Part shown: one piece after another, positions 10,291 to 20,759 of the stretch | Layout: every line of letters begins with the position of its first letter | Position numbering within the stretch: position 1 is the stretch's first letter | NCBI GenBank assembly: GCA_002803225.1 | Contig: NXFV01001517.1 | Location: 1-25,411 of the forward strand | DNA length: 25,411 nucleotides | Direction: 5' to 3' | Source: Gamarada debralockiae | Taxonomy: Eukaryota > Ascomycota > Leotiomycetes > Helotiales > Hyphodiscaceae | The notes under the pieces: generated by a model | What the model saw: the letters and a program-made list of their open reading frames with translations, nothing else | The model's database searches: none | What the model was told of the DNA's origin: nothing | Translations under genes and position numbers: made by a program

Positions 10291-11348
10291 TTACTGCATG
10301 TCCAATGTACCTTCTAGCGCAGCCACGGCCCAGTCGGCTTGTAGCTTCATTATAGATGGGAAGTCCTCGCCACTAAGTACGTTCAGATGGCCTTTACCCA
10401 GGGATACATGCAATCTCTTCGGCTCGGAGAAGGTTTTGAAGAGCGCGATTTGATCCTCCGGTGGAGAGACCTTATCAAGCTCTGGCACTACAAACATCAC
10501 CGGAGTCGGCGATACATACCGCATCAGCCCGCTCGGCTGCCACATCACAATTTTATAGTACGATTAGATCGTTGTACGATTTTCGAAGGATGGAGCCACT
10601 CTTTCTTTGGCAGTTGAAATGTACTCGAATCCTTCCTTATCCATTCCGATGCCGAAGCCGGCCGGATTCTCACCCTTTTCGGTCAACAGCGCGAGGTAGA
10701 ACGGAGGGTTTCCCTTGACTTGCGACTCTCGGTCTTTGGTGGCTTTTGCAAGTACTTTTGGGAACCGATCCTTGTTGTATTCGAAGGACAGTAGCGGGCA
10801 AATAGCGATGACAAACTTCGCCCTTTTGTCCAGGGCAGCTGAGCAGAGAGCTATGGTGGCCGAGAACGACATACCCCAGAAGCCGATGCAGTCTGAGTCT
10901 ACCATAGGCGGAGTGCTGAGGAAGGTGAAGGCGTCAGAATAATCTTCGACTTGCTTCATTGGATCGATCTCGTTTCGGGGAGTGCCGTCGCTCGTGCCGG
11001 TGCTTCGTGGGTCAAAGATGAGCGCGGTGATGCCCAGAAGCTGGAATTGTTCCGCGACCTCTGGCACGAACATTTCCTTGACACAATTGAACTATAACTT
11101 GATCAGTTGAGGGGCTGAGAAAAGTTGTAAATTGTCATTTTCTGAGTTCAGAACTGCAACAATCATCAAGAAGAGCTTCGCCAATCTTGATCACATGCAG
11201 TGAAATGGATGGAAGGAGCTTAAAGCTGGGATTGACTTACCCCAGGCGTGATGATAATACCAGGACCTCTTTTGCTTGCTGGGTACAGCCATCTCCTCAA
11301 CGTGAGGCCATCCAGAGTTTTGAATTCGACGTCTTCGTGGGCTGCCAT
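10291..11348 (-). pseudogene. Alpha/beta hydrolase (dienelactone hydrolase/S15-like) with an in-frame TAA
   Basis: Model: complement(join(10291..11091,11241..11348)) with a 149-bp GTAAGT..TTATAG intron at 11092-11240. The frame spans 302 codons. It shows FDPRSTGTSDG (about 62-72), nucleophile Ser111 in GFWGMSFSA, a probable catalytic Asp242 in VVPELD and His271 in GKGHLNV, as in small hydrolases with a GxSxS elbow. Codon 212 (10564-10566) is TAA within NRTTI-stop-SYYKIVMWQP. The frame continues perfectly on both sides and the position is usually Gln, so CAA to TAA is the simplest reading. A protein ending there would lack Asp242 and His271. It could be a very recent pseudogene, a strain-specific null, a sequence error or a readthrough case. 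The substrate is unknown. Confidence 0.8.
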
Positions 11349-11873
11349 CTTCAACTCGAGTTTGAAGAGAGGGTGGAAATCCTAACGACAGGATGTATCT
11401 TGAAAAAGCCCAATTATAGACCAACGTAATGAATGCTTCTTGAAAATTCGCCTCTGATAATTTGCTATAGCCGAATCCGAGAGTTTGACAGGTGCGCCGT
11501 CAAGCAATGAATGGCATCGCATGTAACTCCAGGCGGGGCTTTAAGGTCCCCGCTGCAATAGGACACGAACCCGGAGTTGTACGGTATTTCGTACCTTTCC
11601 AGTACCTCAGCATGGGGCTACGTTGCACTGCAGCAAAGAACTGTCGTGGCGTCGGTCGTCCCACATTATCCGGCGCCGGTTTGAGCAAGGTACGGAGCAT
11701 CGCTTCAAAAGTCCTGACCCTTGTCAAAAACAAGTACCAGGGGGGTCGACAGGGGTTTCCCAAATAGGAAATAGCTGTGTAAACAAGGCCTTTCTCTGTT
11801 TTCCGTTCGAATAGCTTCATACAAACTCTCCATTAGCCTGAACTTGAGCACCTACACTGCAGCACTGCTTACA
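11349..11873. other. Intergenic, no supported gene
   Basis: This stretch holds the upstream side of the hydrolase gene and the 5' flank of the transposase relic. Frames of about 90-106 codons occur on both strands (11492-11820) but show no recognisable motif, and they overlap one another as chance frames do. No inverted repeat matching the 3' side of the transposase could be found. Confidence 0.4.
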
Positions 11874-13170
11874 ATGTCTCCAATCAACTACGACATCGGC
11901 GTACACGTGCAGGCCCTTACACTCTACGAATATGGTGTCAAACCAAAGGAGATGTTCGATTGGATGGAAGTCTCTGAATCGTCTCTCAAATGATGGAAAT
12001 GCGTCTTACGACAACGCGTATTCGACTCTCTTGTCAGCTCCCATATTCTCGCCCAATATATCGCAGATGCACCACGTATTGGCGACCTGCTGCCCTATAA
12101 GATGAGGCTCAAAAGAATTATCAAGTTGCTCCAAAAAAAAAAAAGAAAAAAGAAGAAGAGGTTATGACACGCCAGTACTCTGCGGCAGAGCTTACAGCTA
12201 AATCAGGAGTCAAGCTTCTGCCTCGACTGTTTAGCAATTCATTAAACGTGCGGGTTATCGATCTATTAAGCATACTGTCAAGCCAGCCTTAACAAAAGAG
12301 ACGAGGCAGAAGAGATTCGATTTCGGCTTAAAATATCGCAATTTTGGTTGGAGGAACGTGATTTGGACAGACGAAACAAGCGTAGTGTTAGGGCATAGAA
12401 GAGGGAGGCGCCGTGTATAGAGGAGGCCAGAAGAGAAGTACGATATCCACTGTATTCGCTGTCGCTAGAAAAGGTGCAAAGGAGTTTATGTTTTGAGGGT
12501 GTTTCTTATACTACTAGAAGGGTCCTTATCATGTGTGGAAAGACGAGACAGCAGCAGAGAGGCGTGCTGCTATCAAGGACTTGGATATCCGGAATGCAGC
12601 AGTTGAAGAGACAAATAGGAGGATGTGGTAGATTACGACTGGTATGCGGCGTACGGGATTTAGAAATAAGCCAGGAAAGAAACCAGTTTGGAAGCATACT
12701 AAGAAGAATAGTGCTTTTGCAGGACTAAGGGCTATGGAGGAATCGACTGGTACAGATATCAAGAGGTAATTCTTAAGCAGAAGCTCTTACCATTCGCCAA
12801 ACGTCACACACTTGCCTACCCTGAGATAATAGTCCAAGAGGATGGAGCTTCTTATTATGCATTAGACTACTAGAAACCTGTGTTTGATCTGTGGAAGTTT
12901 AAGAAGATTCTCTGGCCTGGGAACTCCCCTGAGCTTAATGTAATTGAGTCTGTATAGTGGTGGACAAAGCAGAAGACTACTAAAAGAGGTGCTGCAACAT
13001 CAAGAAAGGAGTTAGTGAAGAAGTGGCTTGAGTGTTGGGAAGATCTTGAAATGGACCGAATTCGGCGCTGGATTGACCACATTAAGGTCCACATTGAGGC
13101 TATTATAGAGCTTGAAGGAGGAAATGAATATATGGAATGGTCCGCAGGAGTAAGCTTTAGGACTAGATAG
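11874..13170 (+). pseudogene. Tc1/mariner-type DD34E transposase, degenerate
   Basis: The start is an ATG at 11874 (MSPINYDIGVHVQALTLYEY), followed by a helix-turn-helix-like stretch (KPKEMFDWMEVSESSLK) and then TGA. After degraded sequence and an A-rich tract (about 12130-12150), the DDE domain appears. The first Asp is in IWTDETSVV (12370-12372), the second Asp in VQEDGASYY (12841-12843) and the Glu in NSPELNVIES (12946-12948). There are 34 residues between the last two, the DD34E pattern. Frames change near 12480 and 12720. Stops include TAG where Trp or Gln is expected (for example ESV-stop-WWTKQ) and TGA in FMF-stop-GCF. The C-terminal 110 codons are nearly intact. No terminal inverted repeats were identified, so the element ends are unknown. 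This is a dead copy. Confidence 0.88.
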
Positions 13171-13901
13171 AAAGCAGGAGTTGATTCGGCTGAGTGAGAG
13201 CAAAATAATCAGTAATATATCTTTATAACACCACAAAAATAGTAAAGCCTGGTTTTCGCCGATTTTAAGCCGCGATGGTTTAGCGCTTATTCTACCCACC
13301 CACGGTTTGAGCCTCAGAGACTACCACACGCTTAATGAGGCAGTCCATCCTTAGCACTAATTTAGCTATTACCTATAGCACGTGAAATCTGAAATTTGGA
13401 ATTTAGGTCACTTGTGCACGTTACCCCACAGCCATCCGTCCATCAATCGGAAACTTATCGACAATGCAGGAAAAACATGCGTCGCGACCAGCCAAGAATA
13501 ACAAGTGTTCCTTAGGAGAGTTGAATCTGAACGCCCTCTCTTCCAAGTGTCGTCCCGCTTACGATCCGAAAGATGAGCTGAATTCGAAGCTGCATCCTCC
13601 AAAAATGCCGGAATTAGATTTAGGTGAGGAGCCTGAATGCCGGCTCCGTGAAAAAGAACTGGCCTCATGCTAGTATGTAAGCTTCGCCAGCGCCATCGCT
13701 GCGACATTCCGAACAATTCAAGTGAGGCGGCGGGCTGTCAACTCAAGTCACGACATGAGATTGCTCAACCGCAACGTTCCCAAACTTCTAAAGCGGAAGA
13801 GAGTCTAATCATCTTGTCTTCAGCATCCCGACAAATACGAGTCTACGAAATATTTCGCAAAAACGCAACTATCCCGACAAATACGCCACTGTGAAGCCAC
13901 T
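13171..13901. other. Region between transposase relic and PNPOx-like gene
   Basis: A 69-codon frame starts with ATG at 13464 (to 13673) and a 75-codon frame follows at 13667-13894 on the plus strand. Neither resembles a known family. A 15-bp direct repeat, ATCCCGACAAATACG, occurs at 13825-13839 and 13871-13885, a 46-bp period. The AT-rich stretch 13190-13400 may include the 3' end of the transposon. Confidence 0.35.
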
Positions 13902-14806
13902 TCAACAGGCAAAACTTGCCGATCCAGTCAACACAGCTATCCCATTTCGACCTTGTAAGGACTGCAGTTTTGATGGTGCTAACACCGTTGCAGCGATCCC
14001 CAAGCAGAAGCTCACCAGCGCCACAATAATTAAGTACCACACCGACACCGTGTTTACTTGTCGTACTCGCATCTGCTTGGCCATCTCTCCATATGGTCCT
14101 ACCATCTTCTTGATCGGCTTGACGTTGTCTTTCATTGCGGTTTGAACACCTCGTCGAAGACCTGGGAGTCCATCCATACTTTTTGCGTTCTTGAAAGCCC
14201 AGTAGCTGCAAGCCCATAGAATCAGTATGATGAAATGTTGAAGCACAATTAGAAGTAGTGGAACAAGGCAACAAGGACTAACCGCTCAATCCCATCTTCC
14301 TTCTTCCCCGCCTGCTCACTCGCAACTCTCTTCTCAAAGTACTCATTCAACGTCGATCTGAAATCTTTGAAATCAAAGAACGGCATGCTGAACCCACAAC
14401 TGCTCCCCACTTGATGGATATGCACGACCACAACCGCTCTCGTCCCATCAATCGTCTTGACTCCATGGTCCTTCACAAACTCTTGGAATTTCTGCGTTCC
14501 GTACTCCAACACTTCTCCCTTGCCCCAAAGTCTCACAATCTTTGGAGGCCCCTCGAATGCGTTGAATAAGACCGTAATCCGTCCATTTCCGGGTTCTTGG
14601 AGATGGGAGAGTGTCTCGACGCCAGAGCCTGTGAGATCGATATACCAGAACGTTGTAGGATCAACGATCCCGAAGTACTGGCCGCCTTTGGGGGAGACAT
14701 TGACGTGACCCAAAGCAGAAAGAGGGGCTGAGGCTATCCAGAAGACTTTCTGCTGGAGGATCCATTCGATCATGGACTTGGGAATGGTTTCGTAGAAGGT
14801 GCCCAT
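13902..14806 (-). CDS. PNPOx-like FMN-binding split-barrel protein with C-terminal membrane segment
   Basis: Model: complement(join(13902..14205,14283..14806)), 275 aa. The 77-bp intron 14206-14282 has a GTTAGT donor and TTGCAG acceptor, and joins GIER to YWAFKNAKS across a split Arg codon. I chose the ATG at 14806 (MGTFYETIPKSMIEWI) over 14833 because this is the usual family start. Residues about 8-130 show the pyridoxamine 5'-phosphate oxidase-like fold (VFWIASAPL, HVNVSPKGG, YFGIVDP, RITVLFNAFEGPP, RLWGKGEV). The second exon adds a basic linker and one hydrophobic helix (about 230-251, VWYLIIVALVSFCLGIAATV), so the protein is probably anchored in a membrane. Family members bind FMN or related cofactors; the reaction here is unknown. 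Confidence 0.85.
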
Positions 14807-15814
14807 AGTGTCAGCAATTTTTGAATGGGGCAAGCGAACTGCGTCCCCAATTGAGATGAGATATATGAGATAGGCGTTCGTGGAAATTGTGAAGTGAGGT
14901 TTGCGAGATGAGTTTACACTCTATTTTGACTTTATGAATTGCGAAGGATCGGCGATTTCTCCGAGGTCGGCGTCGAGTAATAACCTGCTTTATTAGGCCG
15001 AACTCAATGTAAGACGGAACGATGCTATAGTTTTTATTTGAGGGCCAAGCCACTGATGCTTGCTATATGTCTCTGTGGGCGTTTGCTTGTTTGTTAGAGA
15101 TTTGGAGGAGTGCAGGGTGACCTTGCACCAGTGGGTGACACCTCTCATGACGGCCGGAAATTCTTCAAACGATAACAAAACTCTCAACTTTCGAAATAAA
15201 CAATTAAAATGTTTATGTAATTTGTACTGCCGATAGTGCAGAATCACATAGTTAACTTAATTTTTCTTCAAAAAGTTGTTGTGGTGAAATACGGTCTTTC
15301 CAAAGTTTCTGATCCGTCACGAACTCTGACACACCCTGGTGTTGAGAGAGGACTTGATGACTAAGCGTGTGTTCTATACTCGGTTGTTTTCGTCTCAACA
15401 CCCCTTTTCTTTTCTCAATCGAAGACCTCTCTCTCAACTGTACGGCTAATAAGTTACCCCTTGAAATTATCTGGCAAACAAGGTTTACCCTGATTCTTGA
15501 AACATCTTAACTGCCACTTCATGGTTTCTTGTAATAGTTTCTCACTCCAAGACACCTAAACGAATATTTGGCCAGAAATTTCAATCGATTCTTCCCTATT
15601 CCGATCGTTCTCCAACCCGCGATCTCTAGCTCTTCCCCCCATATTGAATTCAAGGTCCTTCTAAAACCTATGAGTAGCGATTCAATAAGTTACGCATTTT
15701 CTCAATCGCCCCGTCCAAAATGGCCGAGGTTGGCTAGCCCTTGCACGGACCATCAGACCCTTAATTTCAAAAAAAGAAACCGAGCACACGACACCTTACA
15801 CGACAGCACAATCA
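14807..15814. other. Divergent intergenic region
   Basis: This region separates the minus-strand PNPOx-like gene from the plus-strand SET gene, so it holds both promoters. Small frames such as 15252-15437 on the minus strand have no recognisable motif. No repeat or RNA gene is seen. Confidence 0.5.
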
Positions 15815-16834
15815 ATGTACGAGATCAGGAGCGCCGGCATCAAAGGCCTCGGCGTCTTCGCCAATACTCTCATACCCCGTGGGACTCGTGTCTTCTCTGA
15901 ACGACCTCTTCTCGCAATCCAGCAAGACCAAGATGCTGGACACATATACGCGGCAACCCGGCTTCTCTCTGCCAAAGACCGAAGAACACTCCTGAGTTTA
16001 TCCCATCATGCCAGCAAGGAATCATTGTTTATACGATGGAGTCAGGCGCTCAAATATACTATTGTACAGACAATTTCGGCAATATTGGGAAGGTTGAGGA
16101 GTCCGGGTGGTGGAGGAATTGCGTTTCCTGGCTTCGGGCTGAGGAATCATGTGACAGTACTCTCGATCTTCAGGAGTAATTCCTTTAATTTAGGGTCTGG
16201 ATCAGTGTTTCGACAGGCGCTGTTTCCATCCATTTCGAGGATTAATCATTCTTGTGTTCCAAATACTCAGGGGAATTTCCATGACGAGATGAGGAAGTTC
16301 AACGTCCATGCTACGAGGGATATTGAGGTGGATGAAGAACTCACTTTGAGTTATCTGCATGAGCATGGTGCGGTGAAGGAGTCGAGGCAGAGGAGACTGC
16401 TTGAAGGGTATGGATTCAATTGCGATTGTCCGGCTTGTGACTTAAAGTTGGACAGAGGGAGGCATGGAGAGGAGGGGAGAATGGAGTTGCAAAAAGCGCT
16501 GGGCGAATACGCGACGGAGGCTGGAAAGAGTGGTGTTGAGTGTCCTGAGAGAGAATTCGATATTGTCAAGCAATTTATAACACTGCTGGAAGCAGATGGA
16601 ATTGCTGGTCGTGAATTGTCAACTTTGTGAGTTTTTTACTCCCTGTTGTGGTGAACTCTCTGATGCTGGCACAAAAACAGATATTTTGAAGCAGCGAAAC
16701 TTAACGAGAAGTTGGGAAAGCATGTGGATGCGCTGAGCTTTGCTGAAAGGGGACTGCAGATTGATGAAGACTGTCTGGGAAAGGATCATGTCCTGTATCA
16801 GAAGAGCTTGGATCAGGTTCAGGTCTGGAGATGA
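15815..16834 (+). CDS. SET-domain protein (putative lysine methyltransferase)
   Basis: Model: join(15815..16626,16681..16834), 321 aa. The 54-bp intron has a GTGAGT donor and ACAG acceptor and joins RELSTL to YFEAAKLNEK. The protein begins straight away with the SET N-terminal block (SAGIKGLGVFANTLIPRGT). The SET core has SRINHSCVPN with Asn144-His145-Ser146-Cys147 and VDEELTLSYL, followed by a post-SET-like cysteine cluster GFNCDCPAC (Cys203, 205, 208). The last exon looks like a short TPR-like helical tail (DALSFAERGLQIDEDCLGKD). The layout resembles small fungal SET proteins related to the SMYD/SET5 group but without a MYND finger. Such enzymes use S-adenosylmethionine to methylate lysines; the target is unknown. 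No break is seen. Confidence 0.88.
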
Positions 16835-17314
16835 TGTGACAGGATTTTATCGGAGCTGCGTGGGCAGGAATATAAATAGATTACGGAGTTTGAATTAAGG
16901 AATAGATTTCAATGTAAGATAATGTTGCACATCTGGATTTACAACCTTCGAGGCTTCTGGCCCCCCACAATACGACTGGAGACTATTGAAAATGTGCAAT
17001 TGAATTATATATTTGTGTTTGCGTAGCAAGATGTGAAACGCCGAATGATGTGTCGCAAGCGTCTCAAAGTTCAAGCCAACAGACGGCTGGCTCATCAGGA
17101 CCTTCTCCGTGACGAGGCTGTAAACCCCGAAGACCGAGCAGCAGTCTCTCTCCCCATGCTTGCTCTGGTCCAACTTCAATTTCGTCCAAGCCGTCCTCTC
17201 CCTTCTCATGTGGACCCAATCCATGCATCAAAGCTGCATGTTCGAGCTTCAGTTCTTGGATCGTTTCTCAGTGTATCGCTGGCGAAAAGGAGGTCGATCT
17301 AGACGAGCTTACAT
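16835..17314. other. Intergenic, possible small coding remnant
   Basis: From about 17033 to 17302 frames are open on both strands (89 codons plus strand, 109 codons on the minus strand from 17224, and a further minus frame). The sequence is GC-richer than its flanks. I recognise no family in any frame. It could be a gene remnant cut by the foldback element next to it. Confidence 0.3.
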
Positions 17315-17525
17315 TTCATCCAGGTAGAAAAAAGCGCCACCGGGCCACAATTTTTTTAAGCAAATTTCTCTACCCTGGCTGAGCTTTGTTGAGCATATGC
17401 CTAGTTATGCTTCATCCTTAAGCATGTACGGAACATATGCCCAGAATATACGCGTAGTCAAAAGCTTAGCCAGGGTAGGCTAAAAAAAATTGTGGCCCGG
17501 TGGCGCTTTTTTCTACCTGGATGAA
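17315..17525. mobile_element. Foldback/MITE-like element with 43-bp perfect inverted repeats
   Basis: Bases 17315-17357 and 17483-17525 are perfect inverted copies (outer end TTCATCCAGGTAGAAAAAAG). A second inner pair, 17370-17387 with 17461-17478, matches at 17 of 18 positions (CTACCCTGGCT..AGCTTT). Only about 70 bp lies between the inner arms, so a single strand can fold into a long hairpin. It has no coding capacity. No target-site duplication is evident. Structure fits a non-autonomous DNA transposon; the superfamily is not assignable. Confidence 0.85.
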
Positions 17526-18794
17526 CTGGAACCCGGTGCGCCATGTTTGCGTCACCTCGAAAGAACGACGCGACGACGGCATCGAATTTAAATCCTCATT
17601 GATGACACAGCAATTTCCTGAGACTTGTTCATAATCAATCCTTCGTTGCACAAGTCGCCAGTGAGAACTCAAAGGCCCTTCAGGTGTTGTGTCACGTATT
17701 ATAGAGACTCGGATCCGGATAGAATAATGGCTAGTTAGCTCTTTGGGACCAGCATTTCCTCTGCGATTGGGCTACTAGCAGTGTCTTGTGGTGGCCAGTC
17801 TACGACTTTTGGAAGGATATCAGGAATGTTTCCTCGCATTTCTGCTCTTTATCACATGACTCGCGAGGAGATCCGTAAGTTGCATCTTTGTGATACCGGT
17901 ATGCGAATTTAAGGTTGCGGGCTGAAAAGCTTCCATACCGCGATATTTCGTACAAGGGTCGATATAATACTTGTATTTAACTCATTCATCCAATAACCGT
18001 CGAATTGGTGCTCCGGAAGACTGGCTTATACAAAGGCTCCCGCGAACCGTTTTGGCGATGCAACGCGCTGTTCCTACACCCAGGCCTCTTCGTCCCTCAC
18101 GCCCATAACCCATATTACTTATCAAGTCACCCCACGCAACTTCCATTCCCATGGTTCGTCGTGCCCTTCCATCCCGCCCCTTCTACTCAACGTCCCCATG
18201 GCTGCAACCCGACCTTCATATCCTCTCAATCCTTCGGCATTGACCACAGACATGCTCCTTGCTCATAACGACTGTGTTAGGCTTTAGTTCTTGCATGCCC
18301 GGTTTTGCAGCAGGTGCTTTTGGGCAGCGGATGCTGCTAGTGGTGCCGTGGCAGCAGGACTACTCTTTGATTGTTACTTTGCACATATTGACGGCTCCGC
18401 TTTAGTTCTTCTTGGTCAGATGGATTCGTGGGTTTGGTGTTGATGAGGAGTGGAATTTAACGTTGCTCGAAAGCCCCGTGCTTGAAGTGGAGCTTTCGCT
18501 ATTGGTTTTTGATGTTGAAAACTAGGGTTGGTGGGAAGAAATCTCGATCGTAGGAAGCGTACTTGATCATTTACGCTGCCAATTGTGGTACGATGGTGGA
18601 TCGGATTAAGAGAGTTATTCTTCATCATCGTAAATGAATGTGGTGAATGTGAATCTTCTGTGAATGTTCAAAGTACACAGCAAAAATGATCACGGCTAGT
18701 GAATGACACAGGCACGTGGAAGTCACTTTTGATCAACTTCATATGTCTTCTGGTCTTCCAGCTTGTGCTTATTGTTTCTGCATATAAATCCTCC
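17526..18794. other. Long intergenic region, no supported gene
   Basis: An 87-codon plus frame ending at 18268 has no ATG and no motif. A 30-codon ATG frame at 18151-18243 has a basic, hydroxylated start (MVRRALPSRPFYSTSPW) like a mitochondrial presequence, but no continuation was found. A 70-codon minus frame at 18416-18628 is unrecognised. Confidence 0.4.
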
Positions 18795-19220
18795 TCATTT
18801 GCTTGCCGTGACAATGCAATCGCCCAAGACAACAACCTTCATCCTCTCTCTATCCAAGAACACTTCCTCATCAGCAGCACGCTTCGCTGCTGCCTCTCCT
18901 TCGCTGATACGACCCAAGAAAATTTCAAAAGCAGCTTCGTTGTCGAAGGCTAACTCTGCAATGACATCATACTCGAAGTCTTCTTGCGTTCCAAACAGCA
19001 ATTTTGCGGGGTAGTCAGCACCATCGGATCCCGCAATACCGGAGATGGGATTCTCAGGCCGTTGGATATAGCGTCGAGTGTGGGTATTAGGAAAGGTGTC
19101 TCCGGCGAGAGATTGGATTAGGGGGATATGGGTGTCTTCATAGTGCGCCTTGAACGAGGCTGGCGAGATGCCGGGCTTGCGATAGGCAAAGATCAAGATT
19201 GAGAAAATCATTTCGTGCAA
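18795..19220 (-). CDS. EthD-domain protein
   Basis: A single-exon frame of 141 aa. It begins MHEMIFSILIFAYRKPGISP and continues SFKAHYEDTHIPLIQSLAGD, then NTHTRRYIQRPE, then LLFGTQEDFEYDVIAELAFD. This is the pattern of the EthD family (ferredoxin-like alpha/beta barrel dimers), including the conserved HYE..H segment. Translation could instead start at Met4 (19211). Fungal members are small cytosolic proteins often found with secondary metabolism or aromatic degradation, but no such cluster is visible here, so its role is open. The length is normal for the family and the frame is intact. Confidence 0.88.
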   Translation of the reverse strand: MHEMIFSILIFAYRKPGISPASFKAHYEDTHIPLIQSLAGDTFPNTHTRRYIQRPENPISGIAGSDGADYPAKLLFGTQEDFEYDVIAELAFDNEAAFEIFLGRISEGEAAAKRAADEEVFLDRERMKVVVLGDCIVTASK

Positions 19221-20323
19221 AGAGTGATTTTTGGGTGGAATCGATCATTTAGTTCTTGAACATTCCCGTGCTTATATGCTTGTACAAGTACGTACATCAA
19301 TATCATGGGCCAATAATGGACGACAGTCCAGAAATAGCATTCAGCATGATGCTCGCAATTGGCTGGAGTGGAAACGCTAACCTGAAGTCAGAACCGACTG
19401 CTTTTGCGATGCCAGTGAACCACTCTTGGCATAATGCTCGAAGAATGAAAATAGCTAAACCTGGCCCTGCCTTATGTTGCCGTGCCTACGTCATTACAGA
19501 ATCAATATTCCTCTTTTTTAGCTTCAAATTCCAGGTTTTTGCCTCTGTTTTAAGATTTTAGGTTTTCAATAACGAAAGGTATGAAACTGTTGGTTGGAAC
19601 TGTCGTATTGGATATAGCTCGTATTTGCTTCTTCCTGTAACATAAGAGGGGTTTGACCACCTCCTATTTTTTTTTTTAGAAATCAATCGAGTCACTTCCT
19701 GCCCAACTGACAGAAACTATGCTAAAACAGACGTTCGGATCGGATCCTAAATGTTTTTCTCTGTAATGCAACTTCTTCAATAAACTAAACATAACATACA
19801 TGTGCGGCTCTCTTAGACATTTCCTTCCAAGCTAGGGAAAGAGAGAACAATACTTTATAATAGAGTATAGGTGAGAAAAAATATATATTGGTTATGAGGT
19901 TGCTTGTTGCGAGATTCTCCGTGCAAGAAACTTTCATTATCTTTCTTATTTACTTTGTGATCTATCTCATGAGAGGAAATACAATATTGAAGCTAAGAAG
20001 TTAAATAGTGAAAGCCTCTTACGCCCCTAAGAGGTCCCAAGACAATCCATTTATTATGCCTTACCCGCAATAGTCAGTCAGTTCTACAAGGCTTCAGCTT
20101 TACTAGGGTTTGAAAGAATGTATTGTTATGCTATTAAGAGTCGAGTCGCCTTAGTCTTCCCTGTAGTTTTGAATTTTTTATGGTACCCTCCATCTTAATG
20201 AGCGACTATTCATAAATGACAGAAGATTTTGCTAGGCTGCAATCTGAAAAGTCACCTCTGTCCTGCCTGTCATTTCTAATTCTCCACCACTACTCCAAAG
20301 CTTTCATCCATAGTGCTAGTTAT
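19221..20323. other. AT-rich intergenic region
   Basis: A 101-codon frame at 19256-19561 overlaps the EthD gene's upstream region, lacks any motif and is probably chance. The rest is AT-rich with a T10 run at about 19669-19678. I see no other feature. Confidence 0.45.
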
Positions 20324-20649
20324 CTAGCAGGTGCAGTGAGGCTGACCATCACTGAAGACAGCGCAGCAGTTGCCGTTGCCGCACTTGGCAATAACCACCA
20401 AGTTGTTGTTAACGCACTCTGAGATGAAGGACTCTCCGTCGGAAAGACCAGTGCAGAAGTATGCACCTGTGCGCAACTCCATTAATAATCGTGATGTAAT
20501 GTAGGATTCAGAAGTAACTTACCCTGGGGGCTGCAGGCATCTGGTTGCAAAATTTCACCGATTTGAGGAGCAGTACTAACAGGTGCAGAAGGAAGAGCAG
20601 CAGTAGCAATGGCCGCAAGGGCAAGAACGATGGTGCTGAAGTATTGCAT
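20324..20649 (-). CDS. Small secreted cysteine-rich protein (89 aa, 8 Cys)
   Basis: Model: complement(join(20324..20466,20523..20649)). The 56-bp intron 20467-20522 has GTAAGT and CACAG ends and joins DACSPQ to GAYFCTGL. Residues 1-18 form a clear signal peptide (MQYFSTIVLALAAIATAA). The mature part has eight cysteines at 39, 47, 60, 71, 76, 77, 87 and 89 (C-x7-C-x12-C-x10-C-x4-CC-x9-C-x-C), and the last residue is Cys. An even number suggests four disulfides. The spacing does not fit hydrophobins, which have two CC pairs. It has no known domain that I recognise. Likely an extracellular or cell-wall protein; an effector-like or antimicrobial role is possible but unproven. A TATA box lies upstream. 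Confidence 0.82.
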
Positions 20650-20750
20650 TTTAGATAATATAGTAATCGGAGCGGTGATGGTGTACAGTGTTTGCGTGTT
20701 GTGGTTTGAATGTTGTTGCTGATGGTTTTATTGTTTTGGGATCTCCAGCC

Positions 20751-20759
20751 CTTTATATA
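20751..20759 (-). promoter_or_regulatory. TATA box of the small secreted protein gene
   Basis: TATATAAAG on the minus strand lies about 100 bp upstream of the ATG at 20649, a good spacing for a fungal core promoter with a short leader. Confidence 0.55.

Noticed and set aside
10526..10588. An intron that would remove the TAA in the hydrolase gene (GTGGCT..GGCAG, 63 bp in frame)
   Set aside because: The donor is weak and splicing would delete a stretch (NRTTI..SYYKIVMWQP) that looks like conserved hydrolase sequence. A nonsense change is simpler.
11500..11820. 106-codon minus-strand frame with ATG
   Set aside because: No motif, overlaps another open frame on the plus strand, and no splice partner is evident.
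11430..13400. Terminal inverted repeats for the Tc1/mariner relic
   Set aside because: I compared the 3' flank (13,190-13,400) in reverse complement with the 5' flank and found no convincing match.
18151..18243. 30-codon frame with a mitochondrial-presequence-like start
   Set aside because: No downstream exon could be joined that continues into a recognisable protein.
19256..19561. 101-codon plus-strand frame
   Set aside because: Composition is not protein-like, it has no motif and lies in the EthD gene's upstream region.
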